This document shows, piece after piece, positions 10,785 to 21,179 of a stretch of DNA of 40,686 bases. Source of the DNA: Perkinsus olseni (Eukaryota > Perkinsozoa > Perkinsida). The notes below the pieces were generated by a model. It had not been told where the DNA came from. It worked only from the letters and a program-made list of their open reading frames with translations, and ran no database searches. Within the stretch, counting starts at the first letter, position 1. Each line of letters starts with the position of its first letter. The position numbers and the translations under genes were made by a program. Location of the stretch: the NCBI GenBank assembly GCA_013115125.1, contig JABANN010000309.1, forward strand, positions 1-40,686, written 5' to 3'.

Positions 10785-12185
10785 TTGTCTCCCATGCTCA
10801 CTCTTGGTGTTTGAGATGATGTTTTGATAATCCGATTGTTATAGGGTTGGAAGTCAGTAAGGGAGGCAACTGCTTTAATGGAGCATTGGGGGTGTTGAAT
10901 TGCAGGAGTGCTCCCCGGATTGAATTTTACGTTTACTAGGCGATTCTGGGAGCCCTCTTGGAGCTCACTGGAGGTCTATTGAACAGCCAAATTGTTTCAT
11001 AGTATGAAGTTCATACTGAGTCATGATTCACGAGACTTAGTTTGCTGAACCAAGCTGAACCGTAAATACTGAGGGCGTAGCTTCCTTCGCCACGAATTCT
11101 TGACAACTATCGGGAATGCTTCGCGATAACGATACCTCCGAGACGGGGTCTGGGAGATGTGGAAAGTGATAGCGGTGACGGTGCATGAGTTAAGTGCTTC
11201 GACCTAGGATGAAGGGGTGTAAGAGGAACACCGCGATCACACTAGCGTTCTGGACGTACGAACACGCACTGTTTGGTGTGAGTTACCTCACCGCACTCAG
11301 TACTCTTGCACGAGCTTACAAGAGTCGTTGTCGAATCGACATTGTCGATTTCGTCGAAATCGTCAATTCGACAATGTCTATTTTCCCGAATATTGTGGTA
11401 AACCCAGGCACCCTGACCCCGCTCAGCTGCCTAATGGCCAGTATATCACTCGACGATTTGCCGTGCAGCTCTCACTACAGTAGAGCTAGAGGGGGTCGAA
11501 GTGGGCGAGCCTCTTCCGGGCCTCAACTGCGTCTCGGACTGAAGTTTTCCTACTCGATTTTGTGAAATTGCTCACGCGTCTCCTTTTTGATCACAAGGAC
11601 GTGAAGTATGCAGTTGTAATTAAGATCGCCTGTTTAAACAGTGAAGAACGATCGTGAATATTTCTGAAGCCACGATATTCTTCGAGTCTCGGGCCATCAT
11701 GTCCGAGAAATTTTCGTCCATGATGGACGAAAATTTCACGAAGTCTAATTCTCTGCGTTTTTGGCAGTATGTAACACACTGTATGTCGCATGATTTACCG
11801 TTACTGGAACAACGCGAAAAGACAGTCTCGAGGGAGCCTCCTTACTTATACTTCGAGAACCTCAACCGCTATTTCCTACCATTGAACTCATAGCAAATAC
11901 AGAAATAAAATCTAAATCTATGCGCCGATCGTCTTGTGCATGCGTGTACAGCTTATTTCCCCCGAGAGGGTAAGCTTAGAAGAAGAAAGTAGAAGACTTT
12001 GCACTCCTTCTCGCCTTGCGTTGACTACGAGTAACAACGGAAAAGCAACACATTCGTAGTTGAAATAAAATATGAACTGAGATATGCTATAGCGACAGCA
12101 CGATGATAGCTTGCACCTGCCGACAGCAGGCTGCTGTCACGTTGCATTAAAGTTTCTTGATTAACCTCTGGAACACCCTGAACTG
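10785..12185. other. Intergenic
   Basis: No gene supported. Hairpins occur near 11330-11370 (imperfect, tcgaat/attcga arms) and 11707-11737. A near-match to the intron-borne motif (gcttcgacctaggat) lies at 11196-11210. Confidence 0.55.
11707..11737. repeat. Perfect 14-bp hairpin
   Basis: Arms 11707-11720 and 11724-11737 are exact inverted repeats with a 3-nt loop. Confidence 0.9.
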
Positions 12186-12369
12186 ATAAGGACACTTACA
12201 TATGCACCGCTCTTCAAAGGGGACCGCTACACATCTACACTGGGGCTCGCAACCTCCACAAAAAGCATAGGCCTTACGGCAATCAGGCTGTCCGCGGAAA
12301 TGCTCTACCGGCCTCGAGCATCAGCGGCAAGGAGAGCATGCCGACCAGCATGAGATAGACCTTGGGCAT
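12186..12369 (-). pseudogene. Degraded cysteine-rich prepropeptide gene, copy 5
   Basis: The reverse strand holds a hydrophobic leader beginning MPKVYLMLVGMLSLPLM and a module with CEPQCRC and CKCPY that matches the peptide family. The parts are not in one continuous frame, so I treat it as a fossil. It is clearly more diverged from copies 1-4 than they are from each other. Confidence 0.6.
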
Positions 12370-12637
12370 ATTTAAAAGAGCCTGGGGCGAACTAGATATG
12401 TAATAGAAGCGCACAACCGATTGCGCATATTTTGACCGCAACGCCCTAGCGTGAAATGATCCGACGATCCAAAAAATTGTCGTATTCTTCTTACCCATAC
12501 GTGGAACACAAGGCCAAAGGGAGCTTGTGAGATGGATCTTATGAAAGAGCTATTGCCCAGACTACTCTGCACGCATAAACATAGACGGAGCGTAACGTAT
12601 TACGTTGGTGGCTGAAAGTGGGGAATTATCTCCATAG

Positions 12638-12661
12638 TTCCCCGGGAATATTCCCGGGGAA
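12638..12661. repeat. Perfect 24-nt palindrome
   Basis: Reads identically on both strands (ttccccgggaat and its complement). It sits in a patch with several ttcccgggaa-like words; a partner patch lies about 480 bp downstream. Confidence 0.9.
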
Positions 12662-13804
12662 GGGAAGAAAGGAATTTTTTCCGGGAATAATGTCTGCCAT
12701 TTCGGGAATTATAGAAATTATGTACGAAATATTGATGAACTTGTCGGAGCGGCTCCTGACGCCATTATTGGTTTCGTGCTCATATAAAATGACTTCGCTC
12801 CGATGGAAACGTGCCTCACCGGTCCGAACAGCTGTGTCGATGATGATAAGAAGCTAGATAACGGAGTGCCATGATAGGGACCCCAGTACTTGCGCTCTTC
12901 GGTGAGCGTTCGCCCCGACGGTTGATTCGTGAAAAATGGCAGGGTGCAAGGTGAGCTCGCTGATTCTCTCCGTCGGACGGAGTCCGTCCTAGCGGCCAAG
13001 AGGGTTATCAAAAGTGTTCCTCAGCATTTCCCGGGCTTTGACCTTGGGTTGGCGGGGGCCAGAGGCGTTTTCTACGATAGTTCCCCAAATGGGGTCCATT
13101 CGTCCCCAGCCACGCCGGTCATTATTCCCGGGAACTAAAACGGGAATTATTGGGGAAGGGAAGAATGATTCTTCCTCAGCCTTCAGCCACCCTACGTTAA
13201 ACGTAATAAAAAAGGTAGACAAAATCGTATCGCAGAAGACATGCAGAAGCAACCGATAGTCTTTCAATAAAATCGTAGGTGCGGGGGATTGGGCGGGGAG
13301 GGCGAGCTCAAGATTGCCAAACGCATTCCTGCGCGAGCCGTGACACTCACGTTGTCGAGCCACACTGCCTTGATCTCAAGGCCGGGAGGAACGACAAGGT
13401 GAAGTGTCCACCCCACACCCTAGATTAGATCGGGAGGGAAGGGATAGGAAAGGAAAATCGAGCGGGGAGCCGCTCTCTGCGGTCTGCGGCCGCTTGAATG
13501 ATTCCCTTATGAAAGGACGCGTTCGCTTTATAGCTTGTCTCTTTCTGTGTGGCTACGCGCGAATCGCGGAGCGACGTATCCCCCTCCAGAGATTTTACCC
13601 GCGTAGAACCCTAGCGGGTTTTACTCCAAAATGCAGCCTCTAACCTATTGAATTATTGTTATACCGAAGCCTAATCACTGGGATCACTGGGTGCTAGTGA
13701 CACACGAAGAAATAGACAACCGCGACGTAGACACCAGCCGTGAGGCGTATCACACAGCACCACGCACCAGGCGTTGTGGCATTAGTATCGTCAGTGACGA
13801 TACT

Positions 13805-13933
13805 TGATGCGCTTCGCTCCGCTGTGCTCGAGGCGAGACACTTCCTCCATGAAATACAAGGCTTTAGACGACTCAGTACGTCTCTCCCGTGTGTTGAGTC
13901 CTATGTCACCTGATACACCCGAATGGCACAACA
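13805..13933 (+). repeat. Dispersed repeat, copy 1 of 2
   Basis: About 129 bp that are over 90 percent identical by eye to 31001-31130 in the same orientation, 17 kb away. Starts tgatgcgcttcgctccgctg and ends near gaatggcaca. It directly abuts a 10-bp hairpin at its left edge. There is no coding sense; the family is unknown. Confidence 0.85.
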
Positions 13934-14428
13934 ATACTAATTCCACAACTCTGACGATTCGTCAAGCGAGCGAGTAACTCAACACCAAGAGGCCCTACCC
14001 CCACAGGAACTCACCCCATTCTGGAGAGAAGTCGTGCTCATCATTTTGTGATGAACTCAACACAAAAAAGTACCAAGTTCAGGATTCATTCTACTGTGAG
14101 CAATCTCCAGGAACCGTCTCTGAAATAAATCATGTTAACAGCCTCACCGAATGCAAAGGTCGGGAGCCGTGCAACGGCAAAATCCATTAAATAATACACA
14201 GTAAAACTTCCCGCTTGTTAGCGTTCACCGGACCAGGAGTCTGGGTCCCGGACAGGAAAACCGATCGTGCGAGGGGACTCGGGCAGCCTGCGACTCGACC
14301 GAGAGCATATATAAACCCAGGTAAGTAGCGACATCGATTCAACAGGCGGAGTTTAAATCAACTACAGCTCTTTCGGTACCGAATGTGACCCGCTTCGGTG
14401 AAGCCTGAAGCAGTCTGCTATATCTCGA

Positions 14429-14623
14429 CTAGTAGGGGCACTGGCACATGCATGGTTTAACAAGACTAGGGTCGCTAGCTACGCATTTGCACTGAGGCTC
14501 ACAGTCACAAAATATAGCGTCACAGTTACCACTTCCTCCCAGCATACGACGATGGTCGAGGAACAGCTCAGCTGCACACAACAGCCAGGAAATGGTCATC
14601 AGGGAGAGGTACAATGGAGGCAT
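14429..14623 (-). CDS. Cysteine-rich secreted prepropeptide, copy 6
   Basis: 64 residues in one exon if translation starts at the Met at 14623 (MPPLYLSLMTISWLLCAAE, a good signal peptide). An in-frame Met at 14647 would add eight residues. DHRRML follows the signal and supplies the dibasic site seen in copies 1, 3 and 4. The module is C-x4-C-x-C-x3-C-x-C-x10-C-x-C-x-C and ends CPY-stop, with the family core CEPQCKC. It lacks the duplicated flanks of copies 1-4, so it is probably an older dispersed member. Function unknown. Confidence 0.72.
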   Translation of the reverse strand: MPPLYLSLMTISWLLCAAELFLDHRRMLGGSGNCDAIFCDCEPQCKCVASDPSLVKPCMCQCPY

Positions 14624-15264
14624 GTTGAAAAAACAACTGCTGTTCATAAAGAACTCCCAATCAAACTACTGATGAGATGAGGTCACACAAGGCACGATCG
14701 CCGCCGGTGGAATCTGTCAAGTCCGGGAAGTGCAACCCGGGTAACAGAAGGATATTGGAGAAGTTATTCTCAATAACGTAAGAGCAGATCAATGGTAAAT
14801 CACTCAAACCTTGCAGAGAACAAGACAATGGCCTTTGCGCCCACGTCATGGCAAGAAGACCTAAGCGCGAGGTAGGCAAATCTGAACCAGCCTGAGTCAT
14901 CATTGTACCGGAGCCACTTCAGGACCACTTCAGTACCACTTCAGGAGCCGCACGCAGGCACAAGGGCCGTCGCCTTGATGGAAGGCGAGGTAATAAGCTC
15001 GCCAATGAAAAGCATTTGCTGATGAAACGGTAGGGGGGAAATGAGTGCCCCCTCGTTTGTTACCTGTACGGCTCTGACGGCGTCTCCGTTTTCCCCCTTC
15101 GAGATTCCCTCGTCTTTCTGTCATGAGAGGGATGGCGTTTGCACCCTCTCGTACAGCGTTCTAGCCCAGAGCTGATGCGGCGTTGTCGCTCGTTCTCGAT
15201 CAGCACAATATGCCGAGCTGTAGTTGTCTCGATTCCTTCTTTCATCCATCATCATGATCGCATC
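14624..15264. other. Intergenic
   Basis: No gene seen between the last peptide gene and the small low-complexity gene. Short frames in this stretch show no domain and no neighbouring paralog. Confidence 0.5.
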
Positions 15265-15692
15265 ATGCCACCCTCTCCTACGAAAAAACGCAAGCCCCCT
15301 CAGCCAGTCGGATCGAGCCAAGTGCTGCCACTGCTTCTGGTGGCAAGCTCCTCGGCCATTCTTCGCCGAGGTAACCTCGGCCTCAGTCAGCTCCTCTAAG
15401 CCCCCTAGTGCTAGCAAGGCTCAACGCGGATCACACCGTGTGTCGGCCACTGTTGCTTCTCCGTTGTTGCTCATAGTTAACGCAAGGCGAGAAGGGTTAT
15501 AAAGTCTTCTACTTTCTGCTTCTAAGCTTAGTCTCACGAACGGAATAAGCTATGCACGCATGCACAAGACGATCGGCGCGCAATGAGTAACAGTCGGCGG
15601 AGCTCAGCGATGAACCCTCAGAGGACACTCCGAAATCACCACCTTCCACCCCCTCTGATTCCCTTCTTGAGTCGTACCGACGATATGGATGA
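15265..15692 (+). CDS. Small low-complexity, probably nuclear protein (74 aa)
   Basis: The model has three exons, 15265-15321, 15371-15439 and 15594-15692, both introns in phase 0 (49 and 154 nt). The product starts MPPSPTKKRKPPQP, which contains a KKRK-type nuclear localisation signal. It continues as a Ser/Lys/Ala-rich stretch and ends with an acidic Ser/Pro-rich tail (ELSDEPSEDTPKSPPSTPS) before LLESYRRYG. SPT, TPKSP and STPSD suggest proline-directed phosphorylation. There is no paralog or known family to check the model, so the evidence is only codon-like composition and splice signals. The last exon could continue through another splice instead of stopping at 15692. Confidence 0.45.
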
Positions 15693-16841
15693 TGAAAGCA
15701 GGAGGTTTCCGCGAAGCGCTCTCTCTGAAGAACGCCCCTCATCACCGCTGAGGTGACGAGGGTATCAATTATTTGAATTATTCAATCTTCCATATACCCA
15801 TTCGTCACCAACCCACACGCACAACGAGTCCAACCGCTTCATATACACGAAGACACAGTCACTTCGAGGCTTATCAGACGACCAAAACCACGTCAATGTG
15901 TCGCCCCTGCACGTGCCACATCCTTGCCTCCTCCCTACGCCCTGTCGAAGCGACCAAATCGCTCATGAGTCATGACCCTACCTATCCGGCCTATGTCATT
16001 ATCTACTTGAAGATATGTTGAAGATATGGTACGCGATTCGAGCTGGACTTGGCCACGGTACCACCTCCTCTCCTCCCACGCGTTCCGGCGCGGTTTCATT
16101 ACTGACATGGCCTCAGACTTCTCGGACCAGTCCATCGACAGGAGGCTGGTCGTCGTCTGAGAGTCTCAGACTGAGACCAAGTCAATTCATGTATTACCGC
16201 CCCGCTGACCTTTCATGATAAACCGTCACGATGGGTTCCCTAAATAACATTACCTCCTATTAGCTATTCTATACGATGACACATAGCTACCTAATATGTA
16301 ACTTCTCGTGTTCAGATACAGCTGACGCGTCACTTTCCTCGCGAGGGAGCAGACGTACCAACAAGCGAGACGAGTGGACACTCAGACCCGCTGCAGCATA
16401 ATGCACACCGCTCGAGGAATCGAAAAAAGAAATTGTTTTTATTGATTCTTTGGAAGAATCAGATCATAACGAATCCTGGGGTCCTTTAGATCTGTTTTTT
16501 CCCGATTTTCTTATTTTTCGATGCGGAAAAAATAAAACAAAGAGAACCCACAAAAAGGCGTGTGGCGTTCCCTCTTTATACTACCTGCGAGACCAGACTA
16601 TCGCCTACCGTAATTTACGACTAACAACGAAAGACATGTGACACGGCACAAATGATGATGTTATGATGACGCGATTGGATGGTGCACAGATGCAATAATG
16701 GGATATTAATCATCATCAACTTTCGGACAACATCACGTGAATATCACCATTACTGAACAAGTGTCGTCATCACTACTACCACACTAAGAACATCAACGAT
16801 GTCACTGCATTCGCTGCAATTATGCTGCAAATAACGGCCAG
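15693..16841. other. Intergenic, convergent genes on both sides
   Basis: No gene supported. Composition is simple and AT-rich in places. It is the shared 3' side of the plus-strand gene ending at 15692 and the minus-strand gene ending at 16842. Confidence 0.5.
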
Positions 16842-18436
16842 TCACTCTAAACCGCACATCGCTAAGTTCAGCTTGCTGCCTGCCTTGCTGTCAATACGCT
16901 TATCAATTTTACGCTTCCGTCGGTCGACATAGTCGCTGAACCCCGGGATCTCCTTTATAGTATACCTGCGAGAGACAAGATAATTCCTTGCAATGCCAGC
17001 TTCGACCTAAGATACTTGTTGAGCCGATCAGGGTTGTTTCCCTGCAACCACAAATCCACTAACGCTGTATTGGTGAAGAGCTCCGACGGAACAGTAGAGA
17101 GGCGGTTATACGACAGATCCATATGCCTGAAGGAACAGCACACGAGGTCAAACTGGTAGGAAGTAGTGGGGAGATTCACATGGCGGTATGCAACAAAGCA
17201 CGGCGGTTAAGACTCTATGCTTTTTCTGTCTGAGTCGATCCCTATAGAAAAAAACGGTGCAACGCTCCTTCTTCCTAATGCTAGCAGTCGAAATCATTTC
17301 ACATAGTTTTTGCATCGATTAAAATCACAAGAACGAGTCTAGTGTGCCTTTACCAACTTCTTAGCTTTTTCTCTCTCCCAGAATTCATGTGGAGCGGCCC
17401 CTGTATCATCAACGTGTATCAACAAGTTTTCGTGAAATATAGAGCTGGAGGCTGAAGGCTTCGAAAGTGGCTGAAATTTTTCAAGAAAGTTTCAAAAATT
17501 TCACTGAATTTTTCACATTTTATGGAATTTTTTCCGTGCCAACCGACACCAACCTTACGTGAGTCGGTCCAACTGAACGTCTCCACCGTTATCAGGCCAC
17601 TGTATTTCTATAATCTTGTTGTGCCTAGAATCGAATAGAAAACGAATCTTGCTCCACTTGCAATTCCTCAACGTACTCTGCTTCAACAGTGGTTAACGTT
17701 TTGCTGGCTACTCGGAATAAGACCTTCGTGGGGATGGTCTGCAATTGATTTCCCGAGACATCGACATCGGTAAGCGCATTCAACGTTTCTGATGAAAAAA
17801 GCGTAAAATGATTTTGGCCTCACACGAGCAACTCACCGAAAACCTCCTCTCCTATATGGGACAATTTATTATTCGAAAGATTGAGTTCGACGAGGGAACC
17901 CGGGAAGGCATATCCGCCGACCTTCTCAATTTTATTATCCTGCAACTGCAGTGACTGTAACTCTGAAAAGAGGAATCTTATCTCGAACCTTGTAAGATAC
18001 GAAAGAGGTGAGGTTCTTACTTATAAGGAAAACCAGTGAGGAAGGGACTTCCTTGAGTTGATTAGAACTAAGATTGAGCTTTAGCAGACTAGCATGCCAA
18101 TCAACTTCCTTTGGCAAAGTTGTTAGCCGATTGAAGGCCAAGTCAAGAGTTCGGAGATCCTCCATGTTACACGCATCCTCGGGTAGTGACCGCAATGCAC
18201 ATTCGCGCAGCGCCTGCTTCGACGTAAGATACCACAACACCTGCCCGTCCCCGTACTACCAAAACTTTCGTTTGCGAAGCTTGCCGGCACTTCCCCTCCA
18301 CCACCGCTTGCAACTGAGCCGATTTAGACCGTCCAGTCTTCTGCAAGGTCCCGACGGTCGAGTCGTTATTTACGGCGCTATGCGGCTCATCCACGCTGTC
18401 TCGGGGGTGGAAGGCCGTACTACAGGAACAGCCCAT
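16842..18436 (-). CDS. Leucine-rich-repeat protein, LRRC57-like, N-terminally acylated
   Basis: Six exons in transcript order: 18260-18436, 18021-18213, 17837-17962, 17712-17788, 17016-17152, 16842-16965. The product is 277 aa. It opens MGCSCS, a strong N-myristoylation (Gly2) plus palmitoylation (Cys3, Cys5) signal, followed by about 50 basic residues. Then come LRRs of the LxxLxLxxNxLxxLP type: LRTLDLAFNRLTTLP, LLKLNLSSNQLKEVP, LQSLQLQDNKIEKV, LVELNLSNNKLSHI, LTDVDVSGNQLQTIP and HMDLSYNRLSTVP. A tail IPGFSDYVDRRKRKIDKR resembles the LRRC57 C-terminus. A membrane-anchored protein-interaction scaffold is inferred. Introns are 46-60 nt except a longer one at 17153-17711. Introns 1 and 5 each carry a shared 17-nt motif and intron 2 a diverged copy. 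The acceptor of exon 5 (VCCSF segment) is the least certain. Confidence 0.82.
16999..17015 (-). repeat. Intron-borne 17-nt motif, copy 1
   Basis: GTATCTTAGGTCGAAGC on the gene strand forms the very 5' end, including the donor GT, of the last LRR-gene intron (16966-17015). Confidence 0.75.
18216..18232 (-). repeat. Intron-borne 17-nt motif, copy 2
   Basis: GTATCTTACGTCGAAGC (one mismatch to copy 1) lies at the 3' end of LRR-gene intron 1, immediately before its AG acceptor (intron 18214-18259). Confidence 0.75.
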
Positions 18437-18639
18437 CGAGAGTGTCGAGGAAAGTAATCACGAGGAATCTTGCAAACCACAAGCTGCAGACGAGAAAATC
18501 TTCGCTGTGCGAAAGATACCACCCTGAGGAGCTACAACGCAAGTGAAAGTAGCTTATCACATCAACGTAGTTATCAAAGGCATGAGGGAATCTAGTTGCT
18601 CGTTTCAGTTCAAAACCGGAGCGGCGAAGCGAAGCGCTT

Positions 18640-20008
18640 CTATCTGTTATAAGGGTCAACGAAGAAGATGTTGCACCAGATGTATGGTACGACATTAGTG
18701 AGGTGACGGTAAGGATCCACGTAGTGCTCCGGAAGACCCATTTTTAGTTTGTACCTAAAAAGCGTATCTTTCGAACCCGTCAAGTGCACGCTTCGACCTG
18801 AAGCACGGTATATTGCCGCAGAAGCCCATATTTCCGACGACCACTGTCGAGCTGTTGAGCAGCTCGCGATGGACGGGATCGCTCTCGTTAGCCAGGGTGT
18901 GAAGATAGGAGCACACCAGACGAGAGAAGTCAAGGTAGCCAGCAAGACCTGAAGGGGGTATCCTGCGAGTTGGGCGAGGAGTGGTATGCATACTACCAGC
19001 ATCATCATTTCCACCAGCTTCCTTCTTGAGCTGAGCAGTGTGTCCACGTGGAGCATGGAACTGGGTTGCGGCGTAGCGAATTGCATCGACGACGATCTCG
19101 TGCAGCACCGGGTCCTGAGAATGCCGAAGCTACCTGCTTCCCTGCAAATGTAGATTATAGAATAAATTAGGAAAGAATGCATCCCGCACTAGAAAGGCTC
19201 CCACATTTCGAGGTGCGAAAATGAATCATCAATTTTTCCGAAATAATTTCGGAGAAAAAACAACCGCGAGCGACGACCGAAGAAAGCCCTTCTACATAAT
19301 CTTTGCGGGCACAGATAACAAGTACCCGCTATTACTACTCGGGAATAATTACCATCGATATTCACCCATACTTAGTCGAAGTATTCCCTTCATACATTCT
19401 CCCTTTATCATCCTCCCTCACACTCATAAAGTTACACAATTTTTCATTCTTAGTCCATAATTCCATCTCTACGAACTCGGGTGATGTTAGCAATGATCAC
19501 CAGGAAATAATAACAACCCTCAACTACTAATAAGTTATTATTAATAGCTATCATTTATGTGAGAGGATGATAGACATTTAAAACCGAACCACTGCTCCGA
19601 AGAACTCTACTACCGAATCCACAAGTTTCTTGGCGGTCTTGCTGTGACTGGCACCAACGATCAGATGCTCTGGGTCGTAGACTTGCTGTATATTAGCAGT
19701 GCCTGAATAAAGACGGTTGCAGCTGGCAAAGTAGCATAAAACTAAATGAAAACGGTTGCAGCTGGCAAAGTAGCATAAAACTAAATGAAAACGGTTGCAG
19801 CTGGCAAAGTGGCATAAAACTCAATGAAAACAGTTGTAGCTGGTAAAGTAGCATAAAACTCACCTCCTTGCATACGCTGGGAAGGGGCAAACTTCTTCGA
19901 CGCGACTAGTCGCTGCGCAGCTGAGGGACCGACGACCTCGTTTAATGCTAACGGGAAGTTACTCACGTTTAACAGGACGATAAGAGTTCCACTCCTCCGA
20001 TATCTCAT
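18640..20008 (-). CDS. Predicted secreted protein of unknown function (221 aa)
   Basis: Four exons in transcript order: 19864-20008, 19593-19681, 18798-19114, 18640-18754. All junctions keep frame (phases 1, 0, 2). Exon 1 starts MRYRRSGTLIVLLNVSNFPL, a probable signal peptide. Exon 2 encodes YDPEHLIVGASHSKTAKKL. Exon 3 contains LHEIVVDAIRYAATQFHAP and a segment with LHTLANESDPVHRELL. The C-terminus is aromatic-rich (GLPEHYVDPYRHLTNVVPYI). I do not recognise a family. Intron 1 contains a four-copy 39-bp repeat that begins right at the donor. Intron 3 starts with GTCGAAGC, part of the motif shared with neighbouring introns. The gene sits 203 bp upstream of the LRR gene on the same strand. Joining exons 1-2 to 3-4 rests on frame and splice signals only. 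Confidence 0.6.
19713..19862. repeat. 39-bp tandem repeat, about 4 copies
   Basis: Units start at 19713, 19752, 19791 and 19830. The first three are nearly identical and the fourth, nearest the splice donor, is diverged. The array fills the 5' half of intron 1 of the 18640-20008 gene. The period is 13 codons and stays open on the gene strand, each unit containing acceptor-like CCAG and TTTAG words. Confidence 0.9.
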
Positions 20009-20343
20009 GGTAGTACGTTACCACCTGAAGAGGGTACTGGTGGCACGATTTGTGAGAAATGTGGTATGGAGGTTACTCCGCCGCCTCTGTTCCGTCTACT
20101 GGGAGATCTCCTGCTGTTGCCGGCTATACGACGAGGGCCGCTGAATGCATGGGCGCGTGGAGACCCGCGGATGGGCATTTTATGAATTGGATAAACGCCT
20201 CCACATAGAATCGAGCCAGAGACCTCCCGCAAGCCCCCACGGTAACGCAGCACAAGCCTGTGAATAGCCGCTTGAAACTGAGTGCGATTTCACCGAGGAG
20301 CGGTATGAGTCTGCACGCATACCCAAGCGGTAGTCAGTAATAA
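20009..20343. other. Intergenic spacer
   Basis: 335 bp between two minus-strand genes. It must hold the promoter of the 18640-20008 gene and the 3' end of PDCD5. I see no recognisable element. Confidence 0.5.
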
Positions 20344-20969
20344 TCACTCCAGATTATCAAGATCGATATCGGAGTCATCGTCATCGTCGAAGGCTCTTCG
20401 AGCGAACTGACCAAACCAGATCACTTTCCCTCATGCTCACGCCTCCTCTATCACCTTAATATTGCCAGCTCCCCCACTTTGTTTCTCGACATGCTCTAAG
20501 AGCTCCACGAGAGTCCCCTCATCTGAAGAGCAGCCATAGTCCAACGAGTAAGTCTCTCGGTCTATCCATCAGCAGACCCGGGTTCGGACCCCAGCAGTAC
20601 CTATTCGTTGCTGTAACCTTCCCGACTGGGCGCTCTGTATAATGAGGCTCTCCACAGCGCGCTGCTTCTCGGGCTTGACAAGACCAATGCGATTCACTAA
20701 AAGAGGTGGGCTCAACTCCACCGACCCTCGGGCGATTACATCTTTCCAGGGCCTCCGGTTCCATCATAGAACGAACTGCTACTCTCCTACGCTCCTCCAT
20801 AGCTCTGAAGATACCAAGGTTGAAGCATGCAGGATACAAAATAGGTCAAGTTGCAGCGCGCTGAGTACTCCTTCTGCTGTTGCATCTCCTTCTGTCGCTG
20901 CTGCTGTTGCTGCTGCGACTGCATCTGAGCAGCGTTCTGCACGGCCGAGGCTTCCTCGTTAGCGTCCAT
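20344..20969 (-). CDS. PDCD5: PDCD5 homologue (DNA-binding TFAR19 family)
   Basis: Five exons in transcript order: 20869-20969, 20740-20804, 20601-20696, 20455-20522, 20344-20406, giving 130 aa (human PDCD5 is 125). The N-terminal part is a charged, Gln-rich helix (QSQQQQQQRQKEMQQQ). The family core follows: EALERLNRIGLVKPEKQRAV, then SLIIQSAQSGRLQQRI and GTLVELLEHVEKQ. The tail is basic then acidic (FARRAFDDDDDSDIDL), as in PDCD5 proteins. The family is nuclear/cytoplasmic, a triple-helix bundle linked to apoptosis in animals and conserved from archaea onward. Here a general nuclear or chaperone-linked role is more likely than apoptosis. All junctions keep frame. It is divergent from the KH gene across 210 bp. 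Intron 3 contains a tRNA B-box-like sequence near 20578-20590. Confidence 0.92.
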
Positions 20970-21179
20970 CAAAATTAACCCAATAAATTCAAACTGATCA
21001 AACAATCTCCAGTACCGACGAGACAACAACTCTCCCTCAACTCGGGTAGAGTCAGCGGGCGTGCGCTTCTTTCGATATCATCGCGCGCGCCCAAAAATCG
21101 GAGCTTCGCAACTTCTCAGAGTTTTGGGGTCAATCGATCGAAGAAGTTTGTGGAGAAGTAAACTGAACTTGTATTTTGC
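20970..21179. promoter_or_regulatory. Divergent PDCD5 / KH-protein intergenic region
   Basis: Only 210 bp separate the two outward-facing start codons, so both promoters must overlap here or lie inside transcribed leaders. No TATA box is obvious. It is inferred to be a bidirectional promoter from arrangement alone. Confidence 0.55.

Larger units (their letters stand above)
12370..14428. other. Intergenic with repeats
   Basis: No gene is supported with confidence. It contains a perfect 24-nt palindrome at 12638-12661, a related gggaattatt/ttcccgggaa patch at 13120-13165, a 10-bp hairpin at 13784-13804 and a dispersed repeat at 13805-13933. A 124-residue minus-strand frame at 12989-13363 has no recognisable domain and no paralog. 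Confidence 0.5.

Noticed and set aside
12989-13363. 124-residue minus-strand frame
   Set aside because: No domain, no paralog and no splice partners; the sequence overlaps a palindrome-rich patch. A gene cannot be excluded but is not supported.
18214-18259. A 19-nt intron in the LRR gene
   Set aside because: A 19-nt GT-AG stretch would keep frame, but the 46-nt intron gives TKVLALRECALRSLPED, which fits LRRC57-type sequence better and matches typical intron size here.
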